Positions 1-7,689 of a stretch of 64,000 nt of DNA are shown piece by piece (positions within the stretch are counted from its first letter, which is position 1; the number at the start of each line of letters is the position of its first letter). A model generated the notes under the pieces. It was not told where the DNA came from. It was given only the letters and a program-made list of their open reading frames with translations, and did not search any database. The translations under genes and the position numbers were made by a program. This DNA comes from JBGLNJ01 sp034434835 (lineage in GTDB: Bacteria > Chloroflexota > Anaerolineae > Fen-1058): positions 6,113-70,112 of the forward strand of contig DAOTXX010000119.1 in NCBI GenBank assembly GCA_034434835.1, read 5' to 3'.

Positions 1-1053
1 TTTCATCTTGTCCCGGCGATGGGCACCAAGGTCAACAAGTTGCAGGCGTTGGCCAATGATCTGGCACTCGCTTTGGGCGTGCCCGATGTGCGCGTATCGA
101 GGCAGGGCAACAGTGTCAGGCTGGAGGTCCCGCGCCAAGATACTCAACCAGTTAGACTGTTGCCGCTCATGGCACAGCTCGCGCAGTTCCCGCCTACGCA
201 GGGGGGCGCAGGACACTCGACTCAAACCAGGCCAGGTCATCTGTCTTCGATCCCTCCGTTCACGGCTGTGCTGGGCCTGTGTGACGACGGCGCCCCGCTC
301 TTGATGCGGCTCTCTTCGCCCGATGTGGCGCACGTCTTGATCTCTGGCACGACCGGTTCCGGCAAGACGGCGCTGTGCCAGACCATGATCCTGAGCCTGG
401 CGATGACCCATCGGCGCAGTCAGTTGCAGTTTGTCCTGATCGATCCCAAGCAGCGGGCCTTTGAACCATTCACGTCGCTGCCCCATTTGTTACAGCCGAT
501 CGTCAGCGAGGCGATGGAAGCAGCGAGCGTGTTGGCAGAGTTGGTGCGATTGATGGAGGCGCGAGGACAGACGAAATTGGAAGCAGTCGAGCCACGGATC
601 GTCCTAGTGATTGACGAGTTGGCAGATTTGGTGCAGGTTGCTGGCAAGGCGTTGAGCGACCCGTTGATGCGATTGGTCCAGCGCGGGCGCGAATCGGGAA
701 TTCATGTCTTAGCGTGTGCGCAAAAGCCCTCTAGCCAGGTGATCGGGCCACTGATCAAGGCCAACTTTCCGGCGCGCCTGGTAGGCAAAGTTGTTTCTAT
801 CGAAGATGCGCGTGTGGCCTCGGGCATTGGAGGGACAGGCGCAGAAAAGCTCGCCGGGCGCGGAGATTTTGTTGCCGTCGCCGCGGGGCAGGTTGTGCGA
901 TTTCAAGTTGCTTACGTCAGTCCAGCGGAAATGCGCCAGGTCATCGCGCAAGGCAGCGCAGTGGTGCACGGCACCAATGCTCTGCGCCGGTGGAATGTGG
1001 TCAACGGACGACCTGGCTTGTTGCGGCAAGCCGCGGCACTTGTGGCAAGGTAA
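1..1053 (+). CDS. FtsK/SpoIIIE-type DNA translocase, 3' part (5' end outside window)
   Basis: The reading frame is open from base 1, so the N-terminus is missing; 350 residues are visible. It opens with a segment typical of FtsK proteins (Pro-x-x-Gly-x-Lys, then LANDLALALGV). The Walker A motif GTTGSGKT is at residues 116-123 and the Walker B segment LVIDEL is near 202-207. FtsK-family motor domains pump double-stranded DNA at septa or during conjugative transfer. There is no gamma winged-helix domain at the end, and the protein stops soon after the motor core, which suits a plasmid/ICE-type translocase better than chromosomal FtsK. The ATG at 19 is an internal Met and should not be taken as the start. 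The next gene follows 3 nt after the stop, suggesting one transcript. Confidence 0.8.
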   Translation, partial: FHLVPAMGTKVNKLQALANDLALALGVPDVRVSRQGNSVRLEVPRQDTQPVRLLPLMAQLAQFPPTQGGAGHSTQTRPGHLSSIPPFTAVLGLCDDGAPLLMRLSSPDVAHVLISGTTGSGKTALCQTMILSLAMTHRRSQLQFVLIDPKQRAFEPFTSLPHLLQPIVSEAMEAASVLAELVRLMEARGQTKLEAVEPRIVLVIDELADLVQVAGKALSDPLMRLVQRGRESGIHVLACAQKPSSQVIGPLIKANFPARLVGKVVSIEDARVASGIGGTGAEKLAGRGDFVAVAAGQVVRFQVAYVSPAEMRQVIAQGSAVVHGTNALRRWNVVNGRPGLLRQAAALVAR

Positions 1054-1056
1054 GGC

Positions 1057-1449
1057 ATGAATCGGGTAACGGCGATCCTGGGTTTGGGCATTGTGGCCTT
1101 TGCAGTCACGCTGGCGACCTATGTGGGCACCCATTTGTCGAATGAGGCGGTTTCGGTCTTGACAGGCGCGGCTTGCGGAGTGGGCGCCATGTTGCCTGCG
1201 ACGATTGTCGGCATGGTTTCGCTTTTGCGTCATCGTGAGGCCCCGGCGACTCTGCAGCCGCCCCCTATGTCGTCTGGAACATCTCAGTATCCGCCTGTCA
1301 TCGTCGTGACGCCGCAAGCATTGCCGAATGTAGGGCAGGGACTGTTCCAGCCGGGATTTAGCATGCCATCGGCTGAGCGGAATTTCAGTGTGATCGGTGA
1401 AGAGGAAGGAGGGTGGATTCATGAGCATCGCAGCGGGCTATGCCCGTAA
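1057..1449 (+). CDS. small membrane protein, unknown function
   Basis: A 130-residue protein starting 3 nt after the FtsK-like stop. Two hydrophobic stretches, about residues 4-25 and 31-53, look like a transmembrane hairpin. They are followed by a soluble tail of about 75 residues rich in Pro, Ser and Gln. I recognise no family. The tight coupling to the translocase upstream, and an overlap of 29 nt with the next gene, argue for one operon and perhaps a membrane partner for the translocase, but that is inference. Confidence 0.55.
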   Translation: MNRVTAILGLGIVAFAVTLATYVGTHLSNEAVSVLTGAACGVGAMLPATIVGMVSLLRHREAPATLQPPPMSSGTSQYPPVIVVTPQALPNVGQGLFQPGFSMPSAERNFSVIGEEEGGWIHEHRSGLCP

Positions 1450-1768
1450 GCAATCATTGAGATCGAGCAGTGTGCGCTCGAACGCTCGCTCGCGCGCGCG
1501 TCGCCCGAACATTCGGGGACAGGCGATCAGAATGGAAGCCAGGCGCTTTGGATATTTCCCGCAGTCGTTCGTCTGGCGCGGCAAACGCTACGAGGTTCAT
1601 GCCGTCGAGCAGTGTTGGACGATCTCGCGCCGATGGTTCTGGGATGTCGAGCGCCATTGCTTCCGCGTGCGCTGTGCAGAGGGGACATTCGAGCTGTACC
1701 AGGATGTCAAGCGCAACACCTGGCACATCGAGCGATTTGAGCGGACGGGTGGGGGAGGTGTGATATGA
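1421..1768 (+). CDS. DUF6504-like small protein
   Basis: The start at ATG 1421 is chosen because the purine-rich ribosome site GAGGAAGGAGGG (1402-1413) lies just upstream; an ATG at 1397 would sit upstream of it. The product is 115 residues. The N-terminal third is very basic (Arg/Ser rich). The C-terminal part (PQSFVWRGKRYEV...CW...RWFWDVERHCFRV) has the aromatic/WRG pattern of the small DUF6504 family, whose function is unknown. The gene overlaps its upstream neighbour, and its stop shares an ATGA with the gene that follows, so translation is probably coupled. Confidence 0.6.
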   Translation: MSIAAGYARKQSLRSSSVRSNARSRARRPNIRGQAIRMEARRFGYFPQSFVWRGKRYEVHAVEQCWTISRRWFWDVERHCFRVRCAEGTFELYQDVKRNTWHIERFERTGGGGVI

Positions 1769-2037
1769 TTCAAGAGGGTTTGTTGTGGTTCGACGACAGT
1801 CCGAATCGCGCGTTGACTGACAAGATCGAGCGGGCGGTGTTGCGTTACCAGCAAAAGTTCGGCCATAACCCAGACGTGTGTTACGTCCATCCAGCACATC
1901 TCCGGGAAGGCAGGTTGAGCCTGACCCAGGGAGTGCAGGTGCTGCCAGCCAAGAGCGTGTTACCTCATCACTTTTGGCTGGGGACCCGCCAAGCTCAAAC
2001 TCGTGTGTCTCGATCGAGATCGGCGCGTCGCCACTGA
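1765..2037 (+). CDS. conserved small protein, unknown function
   Basis: A 90-residue product whose ATG overlaps the stop of the preceding gene (ATGA). The centre reads NPDVCYVHPAHL, then a segment ending VLPHHFWLG. I believe this pattern recurs in small Chloroflexota proteins next to DUF6504-type genes, but I know no function. The last 17 residues are Arg/Ser rich and may be a diverged extension. A Rho-independent terminator follows about 30 nt after the stop, closing this four-gene group. Confidence 0.5.
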   Translation: MIQEGLLWFDDSPNRALTDKIERAVLRYQQKFGHNPDVCYVHPAHLREGRLSLTQGVQVLPAKSVLPHHFWLGTRQAQTRVSRSRSARRH

Positions 2038-2066
2038 TCTTTCCTGACTGCGCCACCCGTCTTCGG

Positions 2067-2103
2067 CGACGATCTCGGGAAACTGAGATCGTCGTTCGTT
2101 TTC
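2067..2103 (+). terminator. Rho-independent terminator
   Basis: Perfect 10-bp arms CGACGATCTC (2067-2076) and GAGATCGTCG (2085-2094) with an 8-nt loop are followed by TTCGTTTTC. It separates the FtsK-like group from the TetR promoter just downstream. Confidence 0.8.
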
Positions 2104-2125
2104 TCGAGCCAGTCAAAATTGCCTC

Positions 2126-2168
2126 TTGACACCGGCTGTAACCTATCGTATACTGACTATCGGTCAGT
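2126..2168 (+). promoter_or_regulatory. tetR/beta-oxidation promoter with overlapping palindromic operator
   Basis: TTGACA (2126-2131) and TATACT (2149-2154) are separated by exactly 17 bp, close to the sigma-70 consensus. A perfect inverted repeat ACTGAC-TATCG-GTCAGT (2152-2168) overlaps the -10 box and the expected start point. A repressor bound there would block RNA polymerase, so autorepression by the TetR protein encoded immediately downstream is the natural reading. That regulator-operator link is inference; the motifs are seen directly. Confidence 0.75.
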
Positions 2169-2203
2169 GATTGACCCGCAGTCAGACATCGGGGGAGTGG
2201 CCG

Positions 2204-2842
2204 GTGAGCACGACAGGGCGGCGGGAGCGCGAAAAGGCCAGGCGGCGCGAAGACATCCTGCAGGCAGCGCGGGAGGTGTTCTTTCGCAACGGGTTTGGCC
2301 GGGCGACCGTTGACGACATCGCGGCACAGGCGGAAGTTAGCAAAGGGACGGTCTATTTGTATTTCGAGAGCAAGGAAGCGATCCTTGCTCATTTGGTTTT
2401 AGAAGGCCTCGAGATCCTCTCCGACGAGCTGGAAACTGCCTACGCTCCCCAAAAAGATCTAGCCGCCGACGAGCGCGTGCGGCGCCTGGCTCGCGCTTAC
2501 CTCAAATTCTCCAAGAATCACCCTCAGTATCTTCGGTTGTTGATGGCGTTTGACCACGGCCAGTTTCGCCAGCGCGTGCCTGCCCCACTTTATGAGGAAA
2601 TTTCGCAGCGGAGCTTAGCCAGTCTCTACTGGGTCGAGCAGGCCTTTGAACAGGGGCGCATGTCCGGTCAATTTGTGATTGCCGACTCGCGCCGCGCCGC
2701 CGGGGTGCTGTGGGCATCGCTCAACGGCGTGTTGTTCCTGCTCGATCATCCTCTGCGGCAAGAAATCCTCGGCGTTTCTCTCGAGGCATTATTCGATTCA
2801 ACTCTGGAACTATTGTTGCGCGGCTTTGCGGCTTCAGGGTAG
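2204..2842 (+). CDS. TetR/AcrR-family transcriptional regulator of the fatty-acid operon
   Basis: GTG 2204 is preferred because GGGGGAG (2191-2197) sits 6 nt upstream; a TTG at 2171 in the same frame lacks such a site. The product is 212 residues. The N-terminal helix-turn-helix is clear (TVDDIAAQAEVSKGTVYLYF, then ESKEAIL). The rest is the helical ligand-binding domain typical of the family. It is followed 32 nt later by the thiolase gene and appears to head the beta-oxidation operon. Comparable regulators (FadR-type TetR proteins) release DNA on binding acyl-CoA; a similar ligand is likely here but unproven. Confidence 0.85.
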   Translation: MSTTGRREREKARRREDILQAAREVFFRNGFGRATVDDIAAQAEVSKGTVYLYFESKEAILAHLVLEGLEILSDELETAYAPQKDLAADERVRRLARAYLKFSKNHPQYLRLLMAFDHGQFRQRVPAPLYEEISQRSLASLYWVEQAFEQGRMSGQFVIADSRRAAGVLWASLNGVLFLLDHPLRQEILGVSLEALFDSTLELLLRGFAASG

Positions 2843-2874
2843 CCGCGTTCACAAGATCAGAAAGGAGTGCAACC

Positions 2875-4101
2875 ATGAAAAATGTTGTTTTGGTCGGTGG
2901 CGTCCGGACACCGGGCGGCACTCATGGCGGCGCGTTGCGCGATCTGCGCGCCCAAGACCTGGCAAAAGTCGTGTTCCAGGAAGTCATCAAACGCTCCGGG
3001 ATAGACGTCAATCTGATTGATGATGTGATCCTGGGGAACATTGGCCAGCCGTCCGACGCAGCGAACGTTGGACGTGTCGCCGCCTTGATGGCTGGTGTTC
3101 CAGAGCACGTCCCGGCTTATACCCTGCAGCGCAACTGTGCTTCAGGGCTGCAGGCGATCACGTCGGCGTATCAGGCCATCCAGGCTGACGATGGCGAGTT
3201 GTTCCTGGTTGGTGGCACAGAGAGCATGAGCAATATTCCGTATATTATCAAGGGCGCGCGCTGGGGCCTTAAACTGCGCCACAGCGAGTTAACCGATGCG
3301 CTGTGGGAAGGCCTGACGGACCCCATCGTCAATCAGATCATGGGCCGCACGGCGGAGAACTTGGCTGAGATGTACGAAATCACCCGCCAGCAGCAGGATG
3401 AATATGCCATCCAGTCGCACAAAAAAGCCTTTATGGCGACGCGCCAGGAAAAGTTCAAGGAAGAGATCGTGCCGGTCGAGGTTGTCAAAAAGGTGGCGGG
3501 TCAGGAAGTGGCGCGCGAACAGATCACGCAGGACGAGGGGATCAATCCGACCCTTTCGATGCAAAAGGCCGCCATGTACCCGACGGTTTTCAAGAAAGAG
3601 AATGGCACGGTGACGCCCGCCAACTCGTGCCCGATCAGCGATGGCGCAGCAGCGCTCTTGGTGATGACGGCCGAAAAAGCCAAGGAGCTGGGCCTCAAGC
3701 CGATGGTGCGCATTGTGGCCTATGACTACGCCGCGGTCAATCCGGCCGTTATGGGCATCGGCCCGGCCAGGGCGATCCCCAAGATGTTTAACAAGATGAA
3801 AAAACGCGGCATCAATATCTCGTTCGATGAGGTGGACTTGATTGAGCTGAATGAGGCGTTTGCCGCGCAAGTGTTGGCAGTCGCCAAAGATATGCAAGCC
3901 CAGGGCTTTAGTTGGGACTGGAAGAAGGTCAACGTCAACGGCGGTGCGATTGCGCTGGGACATCCGGTCGGCGCGACCGGCGCCAAGATCACGGTGACGC
4001 TCATGCACGAGATGAAGCGCCGCAATGCCCGTTATGGCATCGTCACGATGTGCGTGGGCGGCGGGCAGGGCGGTGCGATGCTGGTGGAAAACGTAGCGTA
4101 G
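2875..4101 (+). CDS. acetyl-CoA C-acyltransferase (thiolase)
   Basis: Starts at ATG 2875 behind AAAGGAG (2861-2867); 408 residues, normal for the family. It catalyses the last step of beta-oxidation, thiolytic cleavage of 3-ketoacyl-CoA to acetyl-CoA and a shortened acyl-CoA. The catalytic set is intact: nucleophile Cys88 (RNCASGLQA), His363 in GHPVGATG, and Cys393 in MCVGGGQGG. NEAFAAQ is also present. It is the first enzyme gene after the TetR regulator and is followed by the dehydrogenase and hydratase of the same pathway. A biosynthetic acetoacetyl-CoA thiolase role cannot be excluded from sequence, but the context favours degradation. Confidence 0.92.
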   Translation: MKNVVLVGGVRTPGGTHGGALRDLRAQDLAKVVFQEVIKRSGIDVNLIDDVILGNIGQPSDAANVGRVAALMAGVPEHVPAYTLQRNCASGLQAITSAYQAIQADDGELFLVGGTESMSNIPYIIKGARWGLKLRHSELTDALWEGLTDPIVNQIMGRTAENLAEMYEITRQQQDEYAIQSHKKAFMATRQEKFKEEIVPVEVVKKVAGQEVAREQITQDEGINPTLSMQKAAMYPTVFKKENGTVTPANSCPISDGAAALLVMTAEKAKELGLKPMVRIVAYDYAAVNPAVMGIGPARAIPKMFNKMKKRGINISFDEVDLIELNEAFAAQVLAVAKDMQAQGFSWDWKKVNVNGGAIALGHPVGATGAKITVTLMHEMKRRNARYGIVTMCVGGGQGGAMLVENVA

Positions 4102-4113
4102 CGGCGAATGACG

Positions 4114-4142
4114 AAAGACGAATACATCCGTCATTCGTCTTT
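4114..4142. repeat. intergenic heptamer hairpin (thiolase / hydroxyacyl-CoA dehydrogenase gap)
   Basis: Perfect 10-bp arms AAAGACGAAT (4114-4123) and ATTCGTCTTT (4133-4142), loop 9 nt. The left side reads as 7-nt units (AATGACG, AAAGACG). The ribosome site AAGGAGGTG follows directly. No T-run follows, so it is not an obvious terminator. Confidence 0.7.
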
Positions 4143-4162
4143 TGCAAACAAGGAGGTGACGC

Positions 4163-5374
4163 ATGTACATTTTCAAGGCTGCCGTCATCGGCGCGGGGGC
4201 GATGGGTGCTGGCATCGCGCAGGTGATTTCGTTCTCCGGCCTGCCGGTGGTGCTCAAGGATGTGGATCAGAAATTCCTCGACCGGGGGATGGCGGCGATC
4301 CGCAAGATCTATCAGGCCCGCGTGGACAAGGGCAAGATGAGCGCGGGCGAGATGGACAGCAAAATGTCGCTCGTGATCCCGGCGCTGGACTACGCCGAGT
4401 TCGGCGACGTGGATATTGTCATCGAAGCCGTTCCGGAAAAGATGGACCTCAAGAAAAAGATCTTTTCGGAACTCGATGGCATCTGCCCGGAGGGCACGAT
4501 CTTTGCCAGCAACACCTCGGCGCTTTCGATCACTGAGATGGGGCGCGCGACCCGGCGCCCGCACAAGATGATCGGGATGCACTTTTTTAACCCGGCCAAC
4601 GTGATGAAACTGGTCGAGATCATTCGCGGCGAAAGTACCGACGAAGAGACCGTCGCCGACGTGGTCTCGTTCACTGAATCACTGCGCAAGATCCCGGTCG
4701 TCGTCAAAGAATGTCCAGGCTTTTTGGTCAACCGCCTGTTGATGCCCTACCTCAACGAGGCGACCCTGTGCCTGCAAGAGGGGGCAGCTTCGGCGCAAGA
4801 TATTGACGCCGCCATGCGGGACTATGGTTGGCCGATGGGACCGTTTACGCTGATGGATTTCCTGGGGCTGGACGTGTGCGCCGATGTGGGCCAGTATCTC
4901 TGGTCGCAGTACGGCGATCGCATGAAGGGCGCCGAGATGTTTGAGCGGCTAGTTAAGCTGGGCCGGCTGGGCGAAAAGTCCGGCGCGGGCTTTTACGGCT
5001 ATGGTGACCAGACTGACGAGCCTGTCAAGCAGCTCATCGCCGAGCTTTCGGCCGGCAAAAAGAGCGAGTTCAATCCGGAGCGTCTGATGTATCCGATGCT
5101 CAACGAAGCCGCCCGCTGTGTGGAAGAGGGCATCGCCGACATCAAGGATATTGACATGGCGATGATCGCCGGCACCGGCATGACTTATCAGGGCGATCGC
5201 GTCGGCCCGCTGGCGCTGGCAGACAAGATCGGGATTGACGTGCTGGTCAATGGCCTGGAGGCGTTTGAAAAACAATATGGCTTGCGCTTCCACCCGTGCA
5301 ACAAGCTGTACGAGTTGATGAAGGAAGGACGCCTGGGTGAAAAGACCAAGGCGGGATTCTTGGAGTATGTCTAG
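4163..5374 (+). CDS. 3-hydroxyacyl-CoA dehydrogenase
   Basis: A 403-residue NAD-dependent enzyme that oxidises 3-hydroxyacyl-CoA to 3-ketoacyl-CoA. The N-terminal Rossmann motif is VIGAGAMGAGIA (residues 8-19), and MHFFNP carries the usual active-site His. Two C-terminal dimerisation-type domains follow, each ending in a related motif (GRLGEKSGAGFYGY, then GRLGEKTKAGF). There is no hydratase domain as in FadB; that activity is in the next gene. Ribosome site AAGGAGGTG is just upstream. Confidence 0.93.
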   Translation: MYIFKAAVIGAGAMGAGIAQVISFSGLPVVLKDVDQKFLDRGMAAIRKIYQARVDKGKMSAGEMDSKMSLVIPALDYAEFGDVDIVIEAVPEKMDLKKKIFSELDGICPEGTIFASNTSALSITEMGRATRRPHKMIGMHFFNPANVMKLVEIIRGESTDEETVADVVSFTESLRKIPVVVKECPGFLVNRLLMPYLNEATLCLQEGAASAQDIDAAMRDYGWPMGPFTLMDFLGLDVCADVGQYLWSQYGDRMKGAEMFERLVKLGRLGEKSGAGFYGYGDQTDEPVKQLIAELSAGKKSEFNPERLMYPMLNEAARCVEEGIADIKDIDMAMIAGTGMTYQGDRVGPLALADKIGIDVLVNGLEAFEKQYGLRFHPCNKLYELMKEGRLGEKTKAGFLEYV

Positions 5375-5380
5375 AATCAA

Positions 5381-5423
5381 ACGTCATGCGTCAAAACGTG
5401 ATGTGCGGTTTCATGCTTGACGT
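5381..5423. repeat. imperfect intergenic hairpin
   Basis: Arms 5381-5395 and 5409-5423 are complementary at 12 of 15 positions. The left side again reads as 7-nt units (ACGTCAT, GCGTCAA, AACGTGA). It lies between the dehydrogenase stop and the ribosome site of the hydratase gene. Confidence 0.55.
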
Positions 5424-5453
5424 CCCCAATCAAGACACACAAAGGAGAGTATC

Positions 5454-6248
5454 ATGGCCGACCGACAATTCATCCGCTACACGATCGAAGACCATGTGGC
5501 GACGTTGGTGATCGATCACCCGCCTGTGAATGCGTTCAACAAGCAGACGATCTCCGAACTCGACGGCGCGCTCGATGAGCTGCTTGCCAATCCCGAGGTC
5601 AAAGTCATCATCCTCACCGGGGGAGGGCAACTGGCATTTGTGGCCGGGGCCGACATCGGCGAGATCAACGCGCTGGTCAAAGCGGGGGACGCCGCAGGCG
5701 CCAAGGCGATGATCGAGATGGGGCAGGGCGTGTTCAACAAGGTCGAGCAAGCCACCAAACCGATCATCGCCGCCATCAACGGGGTGTGCCTGGGCGGCGG
5801 GTTAGAACTGGCGATGGCCTGCCATATTCGTATCGCGGGCGACCGGGTGCGATTGGGTCAGCCCGAAATCAACCTGGGCATCATTCCCGGTTGGGGCGGC
5901 ACGCAGCGACTCCCGCGCCTGGTGAGCAAGGGCAAGGCCATCGAGATGATCTTGACCGGCGACCAGATCACGGCGCAAGAGGCCAAGGCGCTCGGGCTGG
6001 TCAATCTCGTCGTGCCGGGCGATGCGGTGATGCGCCAGGCCAAAGGGCTGGCAGGCAAGCTGGCCTCCAAGAGCGCCGTGGCCATGGCGGCTGCGCTCAG
6101 GGCGATCACGTTAGGACAAGGCTTGCCATTGATCGAAGGACTGGCAAAGGAGCGTGAGCAGTTTGTCACCCTTTCGGCCAGCGAAGATACGCGCGAAGGC
6201 GTCAGCGCGTTCCTCGAAAAGCGTCAGCCGCAGTTCAAGGACAGGTGA
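5454..6248 (+). CDS. enoyl-CoA hydratase
   Basis: A 264-residue crotonase-fold protein that hydrates trans-2-enoyl-CoA to 3-hydroxyacyl-CoA. Visible signatures are the oxyanion-hole region AGADIGEI, the glycine-rich INGVCLGGGLELAMAC, and LGQPEINLGIIPGWGGTQRL, which carries a catalytic-type Glu. Length is standard. The start at ATG 5454 is supported by AAAGGAGAG a few bases upstream. With the flanking genes it completes the core beta-oxidation cycle. Confidence 0.92.
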   Translation: MADRQFIRYTIEDHVATLVIDHPPVNAFNKQTISELDGALDELLANPEVKVIILTGGGQLAFVAGADIGEINALVKAGDAAGAKAMIEMGQGVFNKVEQATKPIIAAINGVCLGGGLELAMACHIRIAGDRVRLGQPEINLGIIPGWGGTQRLPRLVSKGKAIEMILTGDQITAQEAKALGLVNLVVPGDAVMRQAKGLAGKLASKSAVAMAAALRAITLGQGLPLIEGLAKEREQFVTLSASEDTREGVSAFLEKRQPQFKDR

Positions 6249-6249
6249 G

Positions 6250-6275
6250 GAGGACAAGAGGGTCACCTTGTCCTC
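6250..6275. repeat. intergenic hairpin (hydratase / acyl-CoA dehydrogenase gap)
   Basis: Perfect 9-bp arms GAGGACAAG (6250-6258) and CTTGTCCTC (6267-6275) with an 8-nt loop. No U-run follows. The ribosome site of the next gene (AGAGGTGATGAG) begins a few bases later. Confidence 0.7.
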
Positions 6276-6292
6276 AGCAGAGAGGTGATGAG

Positions 6293-7462
6293 ATGGATTT
6301 TAGCCTCACCGAAGAGCAGCAAATGTTCCGGGACACGTTTCGCCGCTTTGCGCAAAAGGAAATCGCCAGGCTGGCAGAACATACGGACAAGGAAGAGCAG
6401 GTCCCGCTGGAATTGTTGAACAAGGCCGCCGAACAGGGGATGTTGGGCGCGTTGGTGCCCGATACCTGGATGGGCGCTGCGCTCGATCCTCTGAGTTATT
6501 TGTTGATGCTGGAAGAGATCGGCAAAGCCTGCATGTCTACGGCGGTCGTCATTGCTCAACACACCAGCCAGGCTACGCAAGCGATATTGGATTTTGGTAC
6601 CGAAGCACAAAAGGAACAATACCTGCCCTTGTTGGCCGCAGGCGAAGCGATCGGCGCGTTCGCGCTCACCGAGCCGGATGCTGGCTCGGATGCCCAAGCC
6701 CTCTCGACGCGCGCGGCGCCCAGCGCGAATGGTGACGATTATGTGCTCCACGGCGTCAAGACGTGGGTCGGCAATGCAGGCATTGCGGGTCTGTTCATCG
6801 TGTTTGCCGTGAGCAACCCCAAGGCTAACAGTCGCGGGATGAGCGCGTTCATTGTCGAAAAGGATGCGCCAGGGTTGAAGGTGGGACATCGGGAGCCAAC
6901 GCTGGGCTTTCGCGGCGCGACGTTCCACACCGTCTACCTGGATGGCGTGCGCGTGCCGGCTGCCAATCGTTTGGGCGAAGAGGGCGAGGGTTGGAAGATT
7001 GCCCGCCATAGCCTCGACCACGTTCGATTGGCGCTGGGCGCGGCCGGGTTGGGCCTGGCACAGGCTTCATTGGAGGCAGGCCGCTCGTTTGCCGTCGAGC
7101 GCAAGCAGTTTGGCGTGCCTATCGCCACCAAGCAGGCCATCGGCGATTACTTTGCCGAGACGGCTATCGAGATCGAGTCGCTGCGCCACCTGATCGAGTA
7201 CACGGCGTGGCGGGTCGAGCAGCATCAGCCGTTCAGCCCTGAGGCCTCGATGATCACTGTGTTGGGCGCGCGGACAGCGCGCAACGCGACGAATCGTATG
7301 CTCCAGGTGCATGGCGGTTATGGTTTCAGCGCCGAATATTCGATCTCACGGTTGTATCGTGACGCGCGTGGGTTGGACCTGATCGCGGGCACGCCTCAGA
7401 TTCAGCGCGTGCTTCTGGCGCGCGACGTGTTCGAAAACACCGGCGTCGAGGTCAGGCCGTGA
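6293..7462 (+). CDS. acyl-CoA dehydrogenase with atypical active-site positions
   Basis: Start ATG 6293 gives MDFSLTEEQQMF, the classic family beginning; 389 residues. FAD-dependent enzymes of this family introduce the 2,3 double bond of acyl-CoA and pass electrons to ETF, encoded downstream. Family motifs are clear (ALTEPDAGSDA, then QVHGGYGFSAEYSISRLYRD). The catalytic base deserves attention. The MCAD-type Glu position reads LIAGTPQIQ (Ala365). The alternative IVD/LCAD-type position, normally in an ERL motif, reads LDHVRL (Val244). Both usual Glu are therefore absent, so the substrate or chemistry may differ from ordinary acyl-CoA dehydrogenation. Its stop overlaps the next small gene. Confidence 0.88.
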   Translation: MDFSLTEEQQMFRDTFRRFAQKEIARLAEHTDKEEQVPLELLNKAAEQGMLGALVPDTWMGAALDPLSYLLMLEEIGKACMSTAVVIAQHTSQATQAILDFGTEAQKEQYLPLLAAGEAIGAFALTEPDAGSDAQALSTRAAPSANGDDYVLHGVKTWVGNAGIAGLFIVFAVSNPKANSRGMSAFIVEKDAPGLKVGHREPTLGFRGATFHTVYLDGVRVPAANRLGEEGEGWKIARHSLDHVRLALGAAGLGLAQASLEAGRSFAVERKQFGVPIATKQAIGDYFAETAIEIESLRHLIEYTAWRVEQHQPFSPEASMITVLGARTARNATNRMLQVHGGYGFSAEYSISRLYRDARGLDLIAGTPQIQRVLLARDVFENTGVEVRP

Positions 7463-7689
7463 GTGACGAGGCCTGGCTTGAGGCGTTGCGGCGGCGACTC
7501 GGCCCGACGGACGAGTTTCAGATCCGTTTGTTGATGAGCGTCCCGCCGGAGCGGCGCGTTCGGACGATGATGGACACCGCCGATGCTGTCATGAATGGAC
7601 TGCGCGCCCGCCTGCGCCATGCGCACCCGGACAAGTCCGACCTGGAAATCAGCCGCTTGATGTTCGACTGGTTGTATCGCCATGGCTGA
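7459..7689 (+). CDS. small protein paired with a nucleotidyltransferase
   Basis: A 76-residue protein with a GTG start overlapping the preceding TGA stop; its own end overlaps the next gene by 8 nt. It is mostly helical and charged (RLGPTDEFQIRLLMSV, then ISRLMFDWLYRHG). I recognise no domain. Its fixed overlap with the nucleotidyltransferase gene suggests a functional pair, possibly toxin-antitoxin, in which this would be the partner. Confidence 0.6.
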   Translation: MSDEAWLEALRRRLGPTDEFQIRLLMSVPPERRVRTMMDTADAVMNGLRARLRHAHPDKSDLEISRLMFDWLYRHG

